NCBI GenBank assembly: GCA_947629275.1
Contig: CANRDG010000125.1
Coordinates: 1 to 5,650, forward strand
DNA length: 5,650 nt
Source of the DNA: an uncultured Clostridia bacterium
GTDB lineage: Bacteria; Bacillota; Clostridia; Oscillospirales; Ruminococcaceae
Direction of reading: 5' to 3'
The notes beneath the pieces were generated by a model. It was not told the origin of the DNA, did not search any database, and saw only the letters and a list, made by a program, of their open reading frames with translations. Made by a program: the position numbers and the translations under genes. Shown piece by piece: positions 1 to 5,523 of the stretch; position 1 is the stretch's first letter, and the number at the start of each line of letters is the position of its first letter.

Positions 1-988
1 TGTCTTCTGCTTCTGCCCTGCCGCGCACGCCGCCGAAGTCTTTCAAAAGTTCTGCGCATTTACTGCCGTCAAAGCCCATAGCTTCCATAGCAGCTATAAC
101 ACCCAGCGAGTTTGAAATGTTAAAGTCGCCCGGCATAGGAAAGTACACCTCAAAACTGCCCTTCGCGCTATTGCAGGTGTAGCTTACGCCGCGCTCAGAA
201 AAAGCACAGTCGCAGGCTTTAAAGTCGGCGTTTTCGCACTTTTCGCCAAAAGATATTTTATCACAGTTTATCTCGCTGAAATAGCGTTTGCCGTACTGTG
301 TATCAATATTTATAACAGCCTTTTTGCAAAGCGAGAACAGTATCTTCTTCGCCTGATAGTAATTTTCCATACTGCCGTGAACATCAAGATGATCCTGCGT
401 TAAATTCGTAAACACCGCCGTGTCGAACACGCAGCCGTCAACTCTGCCCTGCTCAAGCCCCTGCGAGGATACCTCCATAACGCAGTATTCGCAGCCCTTG
501 TCGACCATATTTCTGAAAAGTTCAAACAGGTCATACGGCTCAGGGGTGGTTCTTTCCGTATGAAGAATCTCGTCGCCTATCTCGTTTTGGCAAGTGCCGA
601 TAAGCCCCGTTTTGTGCCCCATTTTTGTCAGCAGATATTTTATCACCGTCGTGGAAGTCGTCTTGCCGTTAGTGCCCGTAACGCCTATGAGTTTGAGCTG
701 CCTCTCGGGGTGCAAAAACCACGCCGCGCAAAGGTGCGGGAAAAACCTCCTGCTGTCAGGAACTATTATTTGTCTGTCAAGCCCCATATCGCGCTCAACT
801 ACCACCGCCACCGCGCCGTTTTCAAGCGCTTTAGCAGCATAGTCGTGACCGTCAAAACTTCCACCCTTTATACACACGAAAAGTCCGCCTTTTTTAAGCT
901 CCTTTCGCGTGTCGCACGATATATCTGTTATCTCTGTGTCGGCAAGAGCAGTTTGCGCTATGCCGTCTATAAGTTCATACAGCTTCAT
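1..988 (-). CDS. murE: UDP-N-acetylmuramyl-tripeptide synthetase MurE, 5' part (runs off left edge)
   Basis: Cytoplasmic Mur ligase that adds the third amino acid (meso-diaminopimelate or L-lysine) to UDP-MurNAc-L-Ala-D-Glu using ATP. I translated 329 codons from the ATG at 986-988. The N-terminal UDP-binding domain has the usual CDTRK (residues 25-29) and LFVCIKG (36-42). The P-loop GVTGTNGKTTST spans 102-113, TTPEP is at 147-151, and FTNLTQDHLDVHG at 193-205 is the family signature. Lys214 in YYQAKK aligns with the carbamylated lysine of MurE. GVRGRAE (320-326) leads into the C-terminal domain. The motif that separates DAP from Lys enzymes (DNPR or a variant) lies beyond the window, so substrate choice cannot be read. 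MEVSSQ (171-176) has Gln where SSH is usual. An AAGGGG ribosome binding site sits 8 nt before the ATG. The gene follows the PBP gene by 34 nt and is probably cotranscribed. Confidence in the family is high because several independent motifs occur in the right order. Confidence 0.95.
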   Translation of the reverse strand, partial: MKLYELIDGIAQTALADTEITDISCDTRKELKKGGLFVCIKGGSFDGHDYAAKALENGAVAVVVERDMGLDRQIIVPDSRRFFPHLCAAWFLHPERQLKLIGVTGTNGKTTSTTVIKYLLTKMGHKTGLIGTCQNEIGDEILHTERTTPEPYDLFELFRNMVDKGCEYCVMEVSSQGLEQGRVDGCVFDTAVFTNLTQDHLDVHGSMENYYQAKKILFSLCKKAVINIDTQYGKRYFSEINCDKISFGEKCENADFKACDCAFSERGVSYTCNSAKGSFEVYFPMPGDFNISNSLGVIAAMEAMGFDGSKCAELLKDFGGVRGRAEAED

Positions 989-1022
989 GTGTTTTGCCCC
1001 TTTGCGAAATTTATGTAAGATG

Positions 1023-3317
1023 TTACTGCGACGATACCGTCTGCGGATAGAACGTTACCGAAACTATCTGACCTTTGTATACCATCATGCCGGCTGCGGG
1101 GTTTTGATCGTAGCCTGCCGTTGCACCCGGTTCGTAAGCCGCGCTTCCGTTGGGCAGCAGATTCAAGCCTGCTTCGTCCAAAGCCGCCTGCGCCTGCTCC
1201 AGAGTAAGACCTGCCAGCGACGGCACTGTGGTAGTCTCCGCAACGGCATTTTGGTCGGTGTACAGTATTACAGTTCCGCCCTTTCTCATAGAACCAGACG
1301 ACGGCACTTGCGTTACCACGGAATCGCCCGTTCCCACAACGTTTACTTTAAGACCAAGAGCCTCCAACGTTGACTTGGCATCTTTAACATCGGAATACTC
1401 GGTGTTCTTAACAACAACAGCTATCTTGCTGAGTTCTTCTTCGGTATATTCGGGGTATATGCCCATATACGGCAGAATGTTTTCAAGCACTTCTCTTGCA
1501 TACGGCGCTGCCACCTGGCTTCCGTAATACTCGCCGTTCTGCGGATCGTCAACAATGATAAGCACAATCACCTGCGGGTCGTCGGCAGGCGCAAACGCAC
1601 AGTATGAGCCGACATAATCCTGAGTTCCCGTGGGGTCTATGTCTATCTTTTGCGAAGTACCCGATTTTCCGCCTATTTTGTAGCCCTGTATGTAGGCGTT
1701 GCCGCTCTTGGCGTTTTCAACGACGTACTCCAGTATCTCTCTCATCTTCGCGGAAACTTCTTCCGAGATGACCTGTCTCTTTACAACAGGTTCAAAGTCT
1801 TTAACAACGTTTCCGTTTGAGTCTATTATCTTGTCAACCACCTGAGGGGTGATAAGGTAGCCGCCGTTTATTACGGCAGAATATGCGGTTATCATCTCAA
1901 TGGGGGTTATCTTGTTTGCCTGACCGAAAGAGCTTGATGCAAGGTCAACTATGCTCATGTCGTTCTTATTAACAAATATGCTTGAAGCCTCGCCCGGCAG
2001 GTCAATACCCGTGGGTTCGGTAAAGCCGTATGCCTCAAAATAGTCGCCGAAAAGCTCCGTGCCGAGTGTCTGACCTATCCTTATAAAAGCCGGGTTGCAG
2101 GAATTCATCATCGCATCGCGAAGCGTCTGCATACCGTGGTCATATGTAGCCCAACAGTGGTACGGTATATCAGCAACCTGCACCACCTGACCGCACTGAA
2201 ATCCCTGTTCAGTAGTAATGGTTTGTTCTTCAAGCGCCGAAGAAGCCGTTATTACCTTGAATACCGAACCGGGGTAATAAATCTCCGAAACGGCTTTGTT
2301 TTTCCACTGTGTAGCCCACGCCTTGCTCTGCGCCTCGGTCTTTTCGTCGCCTTCGGGCATGGCTGCAATAGCAGCCGCAACGCCGGGGTCAAGTATATCA
2401 GCAGGGTTATTAAGGTCATAACCGTATGTGGTAGCCATGGCAAGCACCGCGCCCGTGTTGGGATCCATTACTATGCCCGTTGCCCTCTCTTTCGGCGCGT
2501 GTGTTTCAACGCACTTTTGCAGGGCATTTTCAAGCGCTGACTGTATCGGTATCTTGATATTCAGCACCAGCGAATCCCCTGCCTGCGCATCGTAAGACTG
2601 CTTGTATTCATAGGGTATCTCGTTGCCCCTGTTGTCGGTGGCAATAAGTGTTTTGCCGTCAACGCCTGAAAGATAATCATCATAATAAGCTTCAAGACCG
2701 TATATGCCATAGCCGTCGTAATGCAAATGACCTATGACCGAAGCCGCCAGCGTGTTTTCGGGGTAAAACCTCTTTGAAGATTCCGTAGCCCCAATGCCGC
2801 TTATGCCGTTTTCCTGAGCATATTCGCGTATCTCGTCCGCCTTGTCCTTTTCAACGTTCTTCTTTATCTCCTGATAGCGGTTCTCTTTCATGCATTTTGA
2901 AAGGATCTCCGACTGCTCCGTTTCGAGCATCTGCGAAAGGCGCTGCGTTATGCCGTCAAGTGTAAGCGGCTGCACCACTTCAACTTTCGGATCCTCGGCG
3001 TGCTGCTTTATTGAAAGCTCCGCCGCTTCTTCGCTGTCCTCGATATTCTTGCGTATCAGAACGGGATCTACATAAATGGTGTATACCGTTGCGCTCTGCG
3101 CCAGAATATCCATATTCGCGTCGTATATAGCTCCGCGCGGCGCAGTTATCGTCGTACTTTTAAGCTGCTGAGAGCTTGCAAGCTCCTGCCACTGCGAGGC
3201 GTTGACTATCGAGATCTTCACCATTGTGTATATAAGGTAGCCTATCACTATAAAAATAACAGGCCATATAAAGCCGTTCAGCCTTTTTTTCATTGAGGAA
3301 CTGGGCTTGTCGGACAT
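1023..3317 (-). CDS. Class B penicillin-binding protein (FtsI/Pbp2B/SpoVD family) with two PASTA domains
   Basis: D,D-transpeptidase of 764 residues that cross-links peptidoglycan outside the membrane, normally as partner of an FtsW-type SEDS glycosyltransferase. A short basic cytoplasmic tail is followed by one membrane segment (about 16-34). The PBP dimerisation/pedestal domain begins at RGAIYD (61-66) and includes KRFYPENTLAASVIG (182-196). The transpeptidase domain has all three catalytic motifs: SVFK with Ser351 and Lys354, SCN (406-408), and KSGT (551-554). Two C-terminal PASTA repeats cover about 630-688 and 695-758. The ATG start has GAGGTGA 6 nt upstream (3324-3330). Its position between ftsL and murE is that of pbpB/spoVD in Bacillus. 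Two PASTA repeats favour the septal Pbp2B/Pbp2X type, whereas SpoVD of B. subtilis has one. Only one such PBP lies before murE here, so the septal and sporulation roles cannot be told apart, and no gene symbol is given. The length is normal for the family and no defects are visible. Confidence 0.96.
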   Translation of the reverse strand: MSDKPSSSMKKRLNGFIWPVIFIVIGYLIYTMVKISIVNASQWQELASSQQLKSTTITAPRGAIYDANMDILAQSATVYTIYVDPVLIRKNIEDSEEAAELSIKQHAEDPKVEVVQPLTLDGITQRLSQMLETEQSEILSKCMKENRYQEIKKNVEKDKADEIREYAQENGISGIGATESSKRFYPENTLAASVIGHLHYDGYGIYGLEAYYDDYLSGVDGKTLIATDNRGNEIPYEYKQSYDAQAGDSLVLNIKIPIQSALENALQKCVETHAPKERATGIVMDPNTGAVLAMATTYGYDLNNPADILDPGVAAAIAAMPEGDEKTEAQSKAWATQWKNKAVSEIYYPGSVFKVITASSALEEQTITTEQGFQCGQVVQVADIPYHCWATYDHGMQTLRDAMMNSCNPAFIRIGQTLGTELFGDYFEAYGFTEPTGIDLPGEASSIFVNKNDMSIVDLASSSFGQANKITPIEMITAYSAVINGGYLITPQVVDKIIDSNGNVVKDFEPVVKRQVISEEVSAKMREILEYVVENAKSGNAYIQGYKIGGKSGTSQKIDIDPTGTQDYVGSYCAFAPADDPQVIVLIIVDDPQNGEYYGSQVAAPYAREVLENILPYMGIYPEYTEEELSKIAVVVKNTEYSDVKDAKSTLEALGLKVNVVGTGDSVVTQVPSSGSMRKGGTVILYTDQNAVAETTTVPSLAGLTLEQAQAALDEAGLNLLPNGSAAYEPGATAGYDQNPAAGMMVYKGQIVSVTFYPQTVSSQ

Positions 3318-3323
3318 TCTTTT

Positions 3324-3330
3324 TCACCTC
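3324..3330 (-). promoter_or_regulatory. Ribosome binding site of the PBP gene
   Basis: On the minus strand this reads GAGGTGA, a 7-base match to the 3' end of 16S rRNA, 6 nt before the ATG at 3315-3317. It supports that start and the short cytoplasmic tail of the protein. Confidence 0.8.
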
Positions 3331-3381
3331 ATTTAGCGCTTTTGTACATTTAATACGAATAAGAAAGCTAAGTCTAACCTA

Positions 3382-3418
3382 AATAAGATCAAACTCAACT
3401 TTCTGTAATTATCTTATT
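3382..3418 (-). repeat. Inverted repeat just after the ftsL stop codon
   Basis: The 8-base arm AATAAGAT at 3382-3389 is perfectly complementary to ATCTTATT at 3411-3418, with a 21-nt loop. The stem is nearly all A-T and no U run follows it on the transcript, so it is not a convincing intrinsic terminator. It lies in the 100-nt spacer between ftsL and the PBP gene. It could be a weak mRNA hairpin or chance in AT-rich DNA. Confidence 0.3.
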
Positions 3419-3936
3419 CATTCTATGCCGAGATATTCCTTTACACTTTCAAACCAGTCCTTTATCGAGGCAAAGAAACCTTTTTCCTCTTTTTTGACTA
3501 CTTCCGAAACGGAATCGACAGGCACTTCAACAAATTCGACCTGAGACTTGTCAAGCTTTGTAAGACCCAGCGTATTTTCGGCATAATCTTCCACCGCCGT
3601 AACGCTCGTTCTCGCCGCAAGCTGCGCTTCCAGATTTGTACATTCGTCCTGAAGCTGTGAAAGCTGCGCACTCATTTTTGACTGCTCTGCCGTCAGCCTG
3701 CTCATGTCTATTTGGTTCGATATGACCCCTGCCAGCACCACAACGGCGACTATGGCAGGCACCAGTATCTCAATGAGAGGAAATATCGGCGATTTTTTGT
3801 TTGCGTTTGCCTTATGCTGTATGTTGTTTTGCGGCTGCTCCTGCGGCGGCACGTACTCATACTCATCATCGTAATCGTAGTAATCGTCGTCGTAGTCGGG
3901 CAGGTCATACGCCAGATTGCTCTGTATCCTTGCCAA
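3418..3936 (-). CDS. ftsL: FtsL/DivIC-like septum-formation protein, bitopic membrane protein
   Basis: Protein of 172 residues in the ftsL position between rsmH and the class B PBP gene. Residues 1-50 are cytoplasmic and contain a striking acidic Tyr/Asp stretch (10-28). One membrane segment spans about 52-73 (LIEILVPAIVAVVVLAGVI). It is followed by a coiled-coil-prone segment rich in Leu, Gln and Glu (about 78-108). Then comes VEDYAENTLGLTKLDKSQVE (114-133), which resembles the C-terminal end of the FtsL/DivIC domain. Proteins of this family join DivIB/FtsQ and DivIC/FtsB to activate septal FtsW and FtsI. The start is TTG: a TGA lies in frame 9 nt upstream, the ribosome binding site GAGGTGA is well placed, and the next in-frame Met is at residue 77, after the membrane segment. 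It is longer than B. subtilis FtsL (about 117 residues) because of both the N-terminal tail and an amphipathic C-terminus (about 150-172). The assignment rests on topology and position, since FtsL sequences diverge strongly. Confidence 0.82.
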   Translation of the reverse strand: MARIQSNLAYDLPDYDDDYYDYDDEYEYVPPQEQPQNNIQHKANANKKSPIFPLIEILVPAIVAVVVLAGVISNQIDMSRLTAEQSKMSAQLSQLQDECTNLEAQLAARTSVTAVEDYAENTLGLTKLDKSQVEFVEVPVDSVSEVVKKEEKGFFASIKDWFESVKEYLGIE

Positions 3937-3942
3937 TATCCC

Positions 3943-3949
3943 TCACCTC
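3943..3949 (-). promoter_or_regulatory. Ribosome binding site deciding the TTG start of ftsL
   Basis: The minus strand reads GAGGTGA, within a longer AGAGGTGAGG. It lies 6 nt before the TTG at 3934-3936. The TGA inside it (3943-3945) is in frame with ftsL and rules out any start further upstream. Confidence 0.8.
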
Positions 3950-3979
3950 TTTTGCCTGGGCGCAATGTTTTGCTCTCTT

Positions 3980-4046
3980 ATTTCTTTTGTTCGTTTGTTT
4001 CTCTTTTTTGTACGTTCTTTTGTTGTTCTTTCTTTTTTGTTTGTAC
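3980..4046 (-). repeat. Imperfect tandem repeat (33 and 34 nt) in the A-rich rsmH-ftsL spacer
   Basis: On the minus strand two adjacent units (4014-4046, then 3980-4013) each begin GTACAA and end with an ACAAAAGAA element, with A-rich sequence and small indels between. The unit boundary is marked by the second GTAC. The region is low in complexity, so the alignment may overstate true duplication. Confidence 0.4.
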
Positions 4047-4056
4047 TTTGCACAAG

Positions 4057-4977
4057 CTACAGTTTCTCTATAATTCTAAGCTTTGCGCTGGAACTTCTGT
4101 GGTTTTCCTCAAGCTCCTTTTCGCCTGCCGTTATAGGCTTGCGGTTTACGAGCTTTCCGCGCGGCTTTTTACCGCACACGCACACGGGAAAATCGGGCGG
4201 ACATTCACAACCTCTGCAATAGGCTGCAAACCTCTGCTTTACAAGTCTGTCCTCCAGCGAGTGGAATGTGATAACACACAGCCTGCCCGTCGGTCTCAAA
4301 GCGTCAAACGCCTTGTCAAGGGCAAGAGACAGATGCTCAAGTTCCTCGTTCACAGCTATTCTTATAGCCTGGAACGTTTTTTTGCACGGATTTTTTTCTC
4401 TCTTTGCTTTTGCCGGCACTGCACTTTTTATTATCTCTGACAGTTCACCGGTAGTATCGATCTTCTTTTGTTCTCTACACTTAACTATTGCCGACGCGAT
4501 ATTTCTTGCATATTTTTCTTCGCCATACTCAAAGATGATACGTGCGAGTTCCTTTTCCGACCACCCGTTCACGATATCTTTAGCCGAAATACCCTCCTGG
4601 CTCATTCTCATGTCAAGAGGTGCGTCAAGGCGATAAGAAAATCCCCTTTCCGCCGTATCCAGCTGATGCGAAGACACTCCTAAATCTAAAAGTATCCCGT
4701 CCACGCTGTCAATACCCTGCTCGCTCAACACCCTGTCAAGCTCAGAGTAATTAGCTTTTATAACGGTTGCGTTAAAACCTTTCAGCCGCTCTTTCGCCGT
4801 CTCCACCGCAGTGGGATCACGGTCTACAGCCAGCAGCCGACCATTCGTCAGCCTTTTTGCTATTTCGCATGAATGACCTGCTCCGCCCACAGTCCCGTCA
4901 ACATAAATGCCGTCGGGCTTGATATCAAGCCCATCGATACATTCGCGAAGCATTACCGGCAGATGATGAAATTCCAA
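4057..4977 (-). CDS. rsmH: 16S rRNA (cytosine-1402-N4)-methyltransferase RsmH (MraW)
   Basis: SAM-dependent enzyme that methylates N4 of C1402 in the decoding centre of 16S rRNA. The 306-residue protein has family motifs from end to end: EFHHLPVML (2-10), the SAM-binding YVDGTVGGAGHS (25-36), AVDRD (50-54), DGILLDLGVSSHQLD (93-107), RGFSYRLDAPLDMRM (111-125), TFQAIRIAVNEEL (201-213) and TFHSLEDRLVK (237-247), ending in SAKLRII. A Cys-rich insertion (C254, C257, C259, C266, C268) with PPDFPVCVCGKKP precedes the last segment; similar insertions occur in clostridial and other Gram-positive homologues, and metal binding is only a guess. The start is TTG at 4975-4977, directly after the mraZ TAG. 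The family N-terminus begins exactly there, and the next Met (residue 9) would cut off EFHHLPV. The nearest Shine-Dalgarno sequence (GGAGGAG) is 12 nt away inside mraZ, longer than optimal, which suggests translation coupled to mraZ. Confidence 0.97.
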   Translation of the reverse strand: MEFHHLPVMLRECIDGLDIKPDGIYVDGTVGGAGHSCEIAKRLTNGRLLAVDRDPTAVETAKERLKGFNATVIKANYSELDRVLSEQGIDSVDGILLDLGVSSHQLDTAERGFSYRLDAPLDMRMSQEGISAKDIVNGWSEKELARIIFEYGEEKYARNIASAIVKCREQKKIDTTGELSEIIKSAVPAKAKREKNPCKKTFQAIRIAVNEELEHLSLALDKAFDALRPTGRLCVITFHSLEDRLVKQRFAAYCRGCECPPDFPVCVCGKKPRGKLVNRKPITAGEKELEENHRSSSAKLRIIEKL

Positions 4978-5403
4978 CTAGAAATTCAACTCCTCCATCT
5001 GCGCCATGATGTTGTCCTCATCAATGCGGCTGTTGAGCGCGTCCCAAGTAGCCTTATCCCATATCTCCGCTCTGTCGCCAACGCCCGTTACTATTATCTC
5101 TTTATCGAGCTTTGCGAACTCACGCAGATTTTGCGGGATAAGTATCCTTCCCTGCTTGTCGGCTGTTACCTCGCTCGCCCACGAGAGGAAGAACCTCTGT
5201 AAATCTCTGCCCTTTGACATCGGCAAAGCATTTATCCTTGCCGCCATTGTGTCAAAGACATCTGAAGCATACGCAAACAAACAGCCGTCCAGACCTCTGG
5301 TAACTACGAATTGCTCGCCTAATATCTCTCTAAGCTTTATAGGAAAGCTCATTCTGCCTTTTATGTCCATCGACTGTGTAAACGATCCTGTCAAGCTTGA
5401 CAA
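4978..5403 (-). CDS. mraZ: Transcriptional regulator MraZ
   Basis: DNA-binding regulator of the dcw cluster that forms ring-shaped oligomers and, in the bacteria where it was studied, binds short repeats upstream of its own gene. The 141-residue protein has the two tandem SpoVT/AbrB-like repeats of the family: the first with DIKGRMSFP (13-21) and TRGLDGCLF (35-43), the second with DKQGRILIP (82-90) and GVGDRAEIWD (107-116). The start is set at TTG 5401-5403: GGAGGTGA lies 5-6 nt upstream, and the family N-terminus begins within a few residues (SLTGSFTQSMDIKGR). Translation from a GTG at 5473-5475 would add 24 residues with no family resemblance and no good ribosome binding site. The length agrees with the family (about 140-152). 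It is the first gene of the operon, has its own promoter upstream, and its stop codon touches the rsmH start. Confidence 0.95.
   Translation of the reverse strand: MSSLTGSFTQSMDIKGRMSFPIKLREILGEQFVVTRGLDGCLFAYASDVFDTMAARINALPMSKGRDLQRFFLSWASEVTADKQGRILIPQNLREFAKLDKEIIVTGVGDRAEIWDKATWDALNSRIDEDNIMAQMEELNF
4990..4996 (-). promoter_or_regulatory. Distant ribosome binding site of rsmH inside the end of mraZ
   Basis: The minus strand reads GGAGGAG, lying in the last codons of mraZ and 12 nt before the rsmH TTG. The spacing is longer than the usual 5-9 nt. With the abutting TAG-TTG junction this fits reinitiation by ribosomes finishing mraZ. Confidence 0.55.
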
Positions 5404-5408
5404 GCAAC

Positions 5409-5416
5409 TCACCTCC
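5409..5416 (-). promoter_or_regulatory. Ribosome binding site deciding the TTG start of mraZ
   Basis: The minus strand reads GGAGGTGA, a perfect 8-base complement to the 16S rRNA 3' end, 5 nt before the TTG at 5401-5403. Its strength is the main reason for preferring TTG over the upstream GTG. Confidence 0.85.
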
Positions 5417-5459
5417 CGTTTGGTCTTTTCAGATTTGAAAGCATTATTTAGGGAATGAA

Positions 5460-5479
5460 CACCACTATTTAACACTTTT
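5460..5479 (-). promoter_or_regulatory. Candidate MraZ operator: two 10-bp direct repeats in the mraZ leader
   Basis: On the minus strand AAAAGTGTTA (5470-5479) is followed directly by AATAGTGGTG (5460-5469). The AGTG cores are in exact 10-bp phase. A further GGTG (5480-5483) lies next to them, out of phase. MraZ is known to bind short direct repeats with 10-bp period near its own promoter (TGGGN with 5-nt spacers in E. coli, AAAGTG-type boxes in Mycoplasma). The repeats sit about 10-30 nt past the predicted transcription start. The assignment is by resemblance and place. Confidence 0.5.
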
Positions 5480-5494
5480 CACCGTTATGAGACC

Positions 5495-5523
5495 ATTATA
5501 CATTATTAAATTGCAGAAATCAA
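5495..5523 (-). promoter_or_regulatory. Predicted sigma-A promoter of the mraZ operon
   Basis: On the minus strand the -35 element TTGATT (5518-5523) and the perfect -10 TATAAT (5495-5500) are separated by exactly 17 nt (5501-5517). Transcription would start near 5488, giving a leader of about 85 nt before the mraZ TTG. No comparable promoter is visible further down the cluster. Confidence 0.75.

Larger units (their letters stand above)
3937..4056 (-). other. A-rich, nearly U-free intergenic leader between rsmH and ftsL
   Basis: Counting 3966-4050 on the transcript strand gives 58 A, 12 G, 12 C and only 3 U in 85 nt. No terminator, hairpin or clear promoter is seen. Such RNA should be almost unstructured. 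It ends in the ftsL ribosome binding site. All codons from GTG at 4051-4053 to TGA at 3943-3945 are open, but stop codons need U, so openness is expected here and is not by itself evidence for a gene. Confidence 0.7.

Noticed and set aside
560..1373. Plus-strand reading frames across murE and the end of the PBP gene (152 and 154 residues)
   Set aside because: They are antisense to strongly supported genes, show no family motifs and look like shadows of minus-strand coding sequence.
3318..3417. Internal promoter for the PBP gene
   Set aside because: The best TATTAA-like -10 in this spacer has no acceptable -35 at 16-18 nt; no sigma-E- or sigma-G-like pair was recognised either.
3382..3418. 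Intrinsic terminator after ftsL
   Set aside because: The inverted repeat is A-T only in most pairs, has a 21-nt loop, and is not followed by a U run on the transcript.
3712..4440. A 242-residue plus-strand frame over ftsL, the spacer and the end of rsmH
   Set aside because: Its Leu/Val/Phe/Cys-rich composition comes from reading the complement of the acidic tail and the A-rich spacer; it has no recognisable domain and overlaps two supported genes.
4268..5458. Plus-strand frames opposite rsmH and mraZ
   Set aside because: They are shadows of conserved genes, with no plausible ribosome binding site or motif.
5404..5475. GTG start at 5473-5475 giving a 165-residue MraZ
   Set aside because: The extra 24 residues have no MraZ resemblance and no good ribosome binding site, the stretch overlaps the likely operator, and a perfect GGAGGTGA precedes the TTG at 5401-5403.
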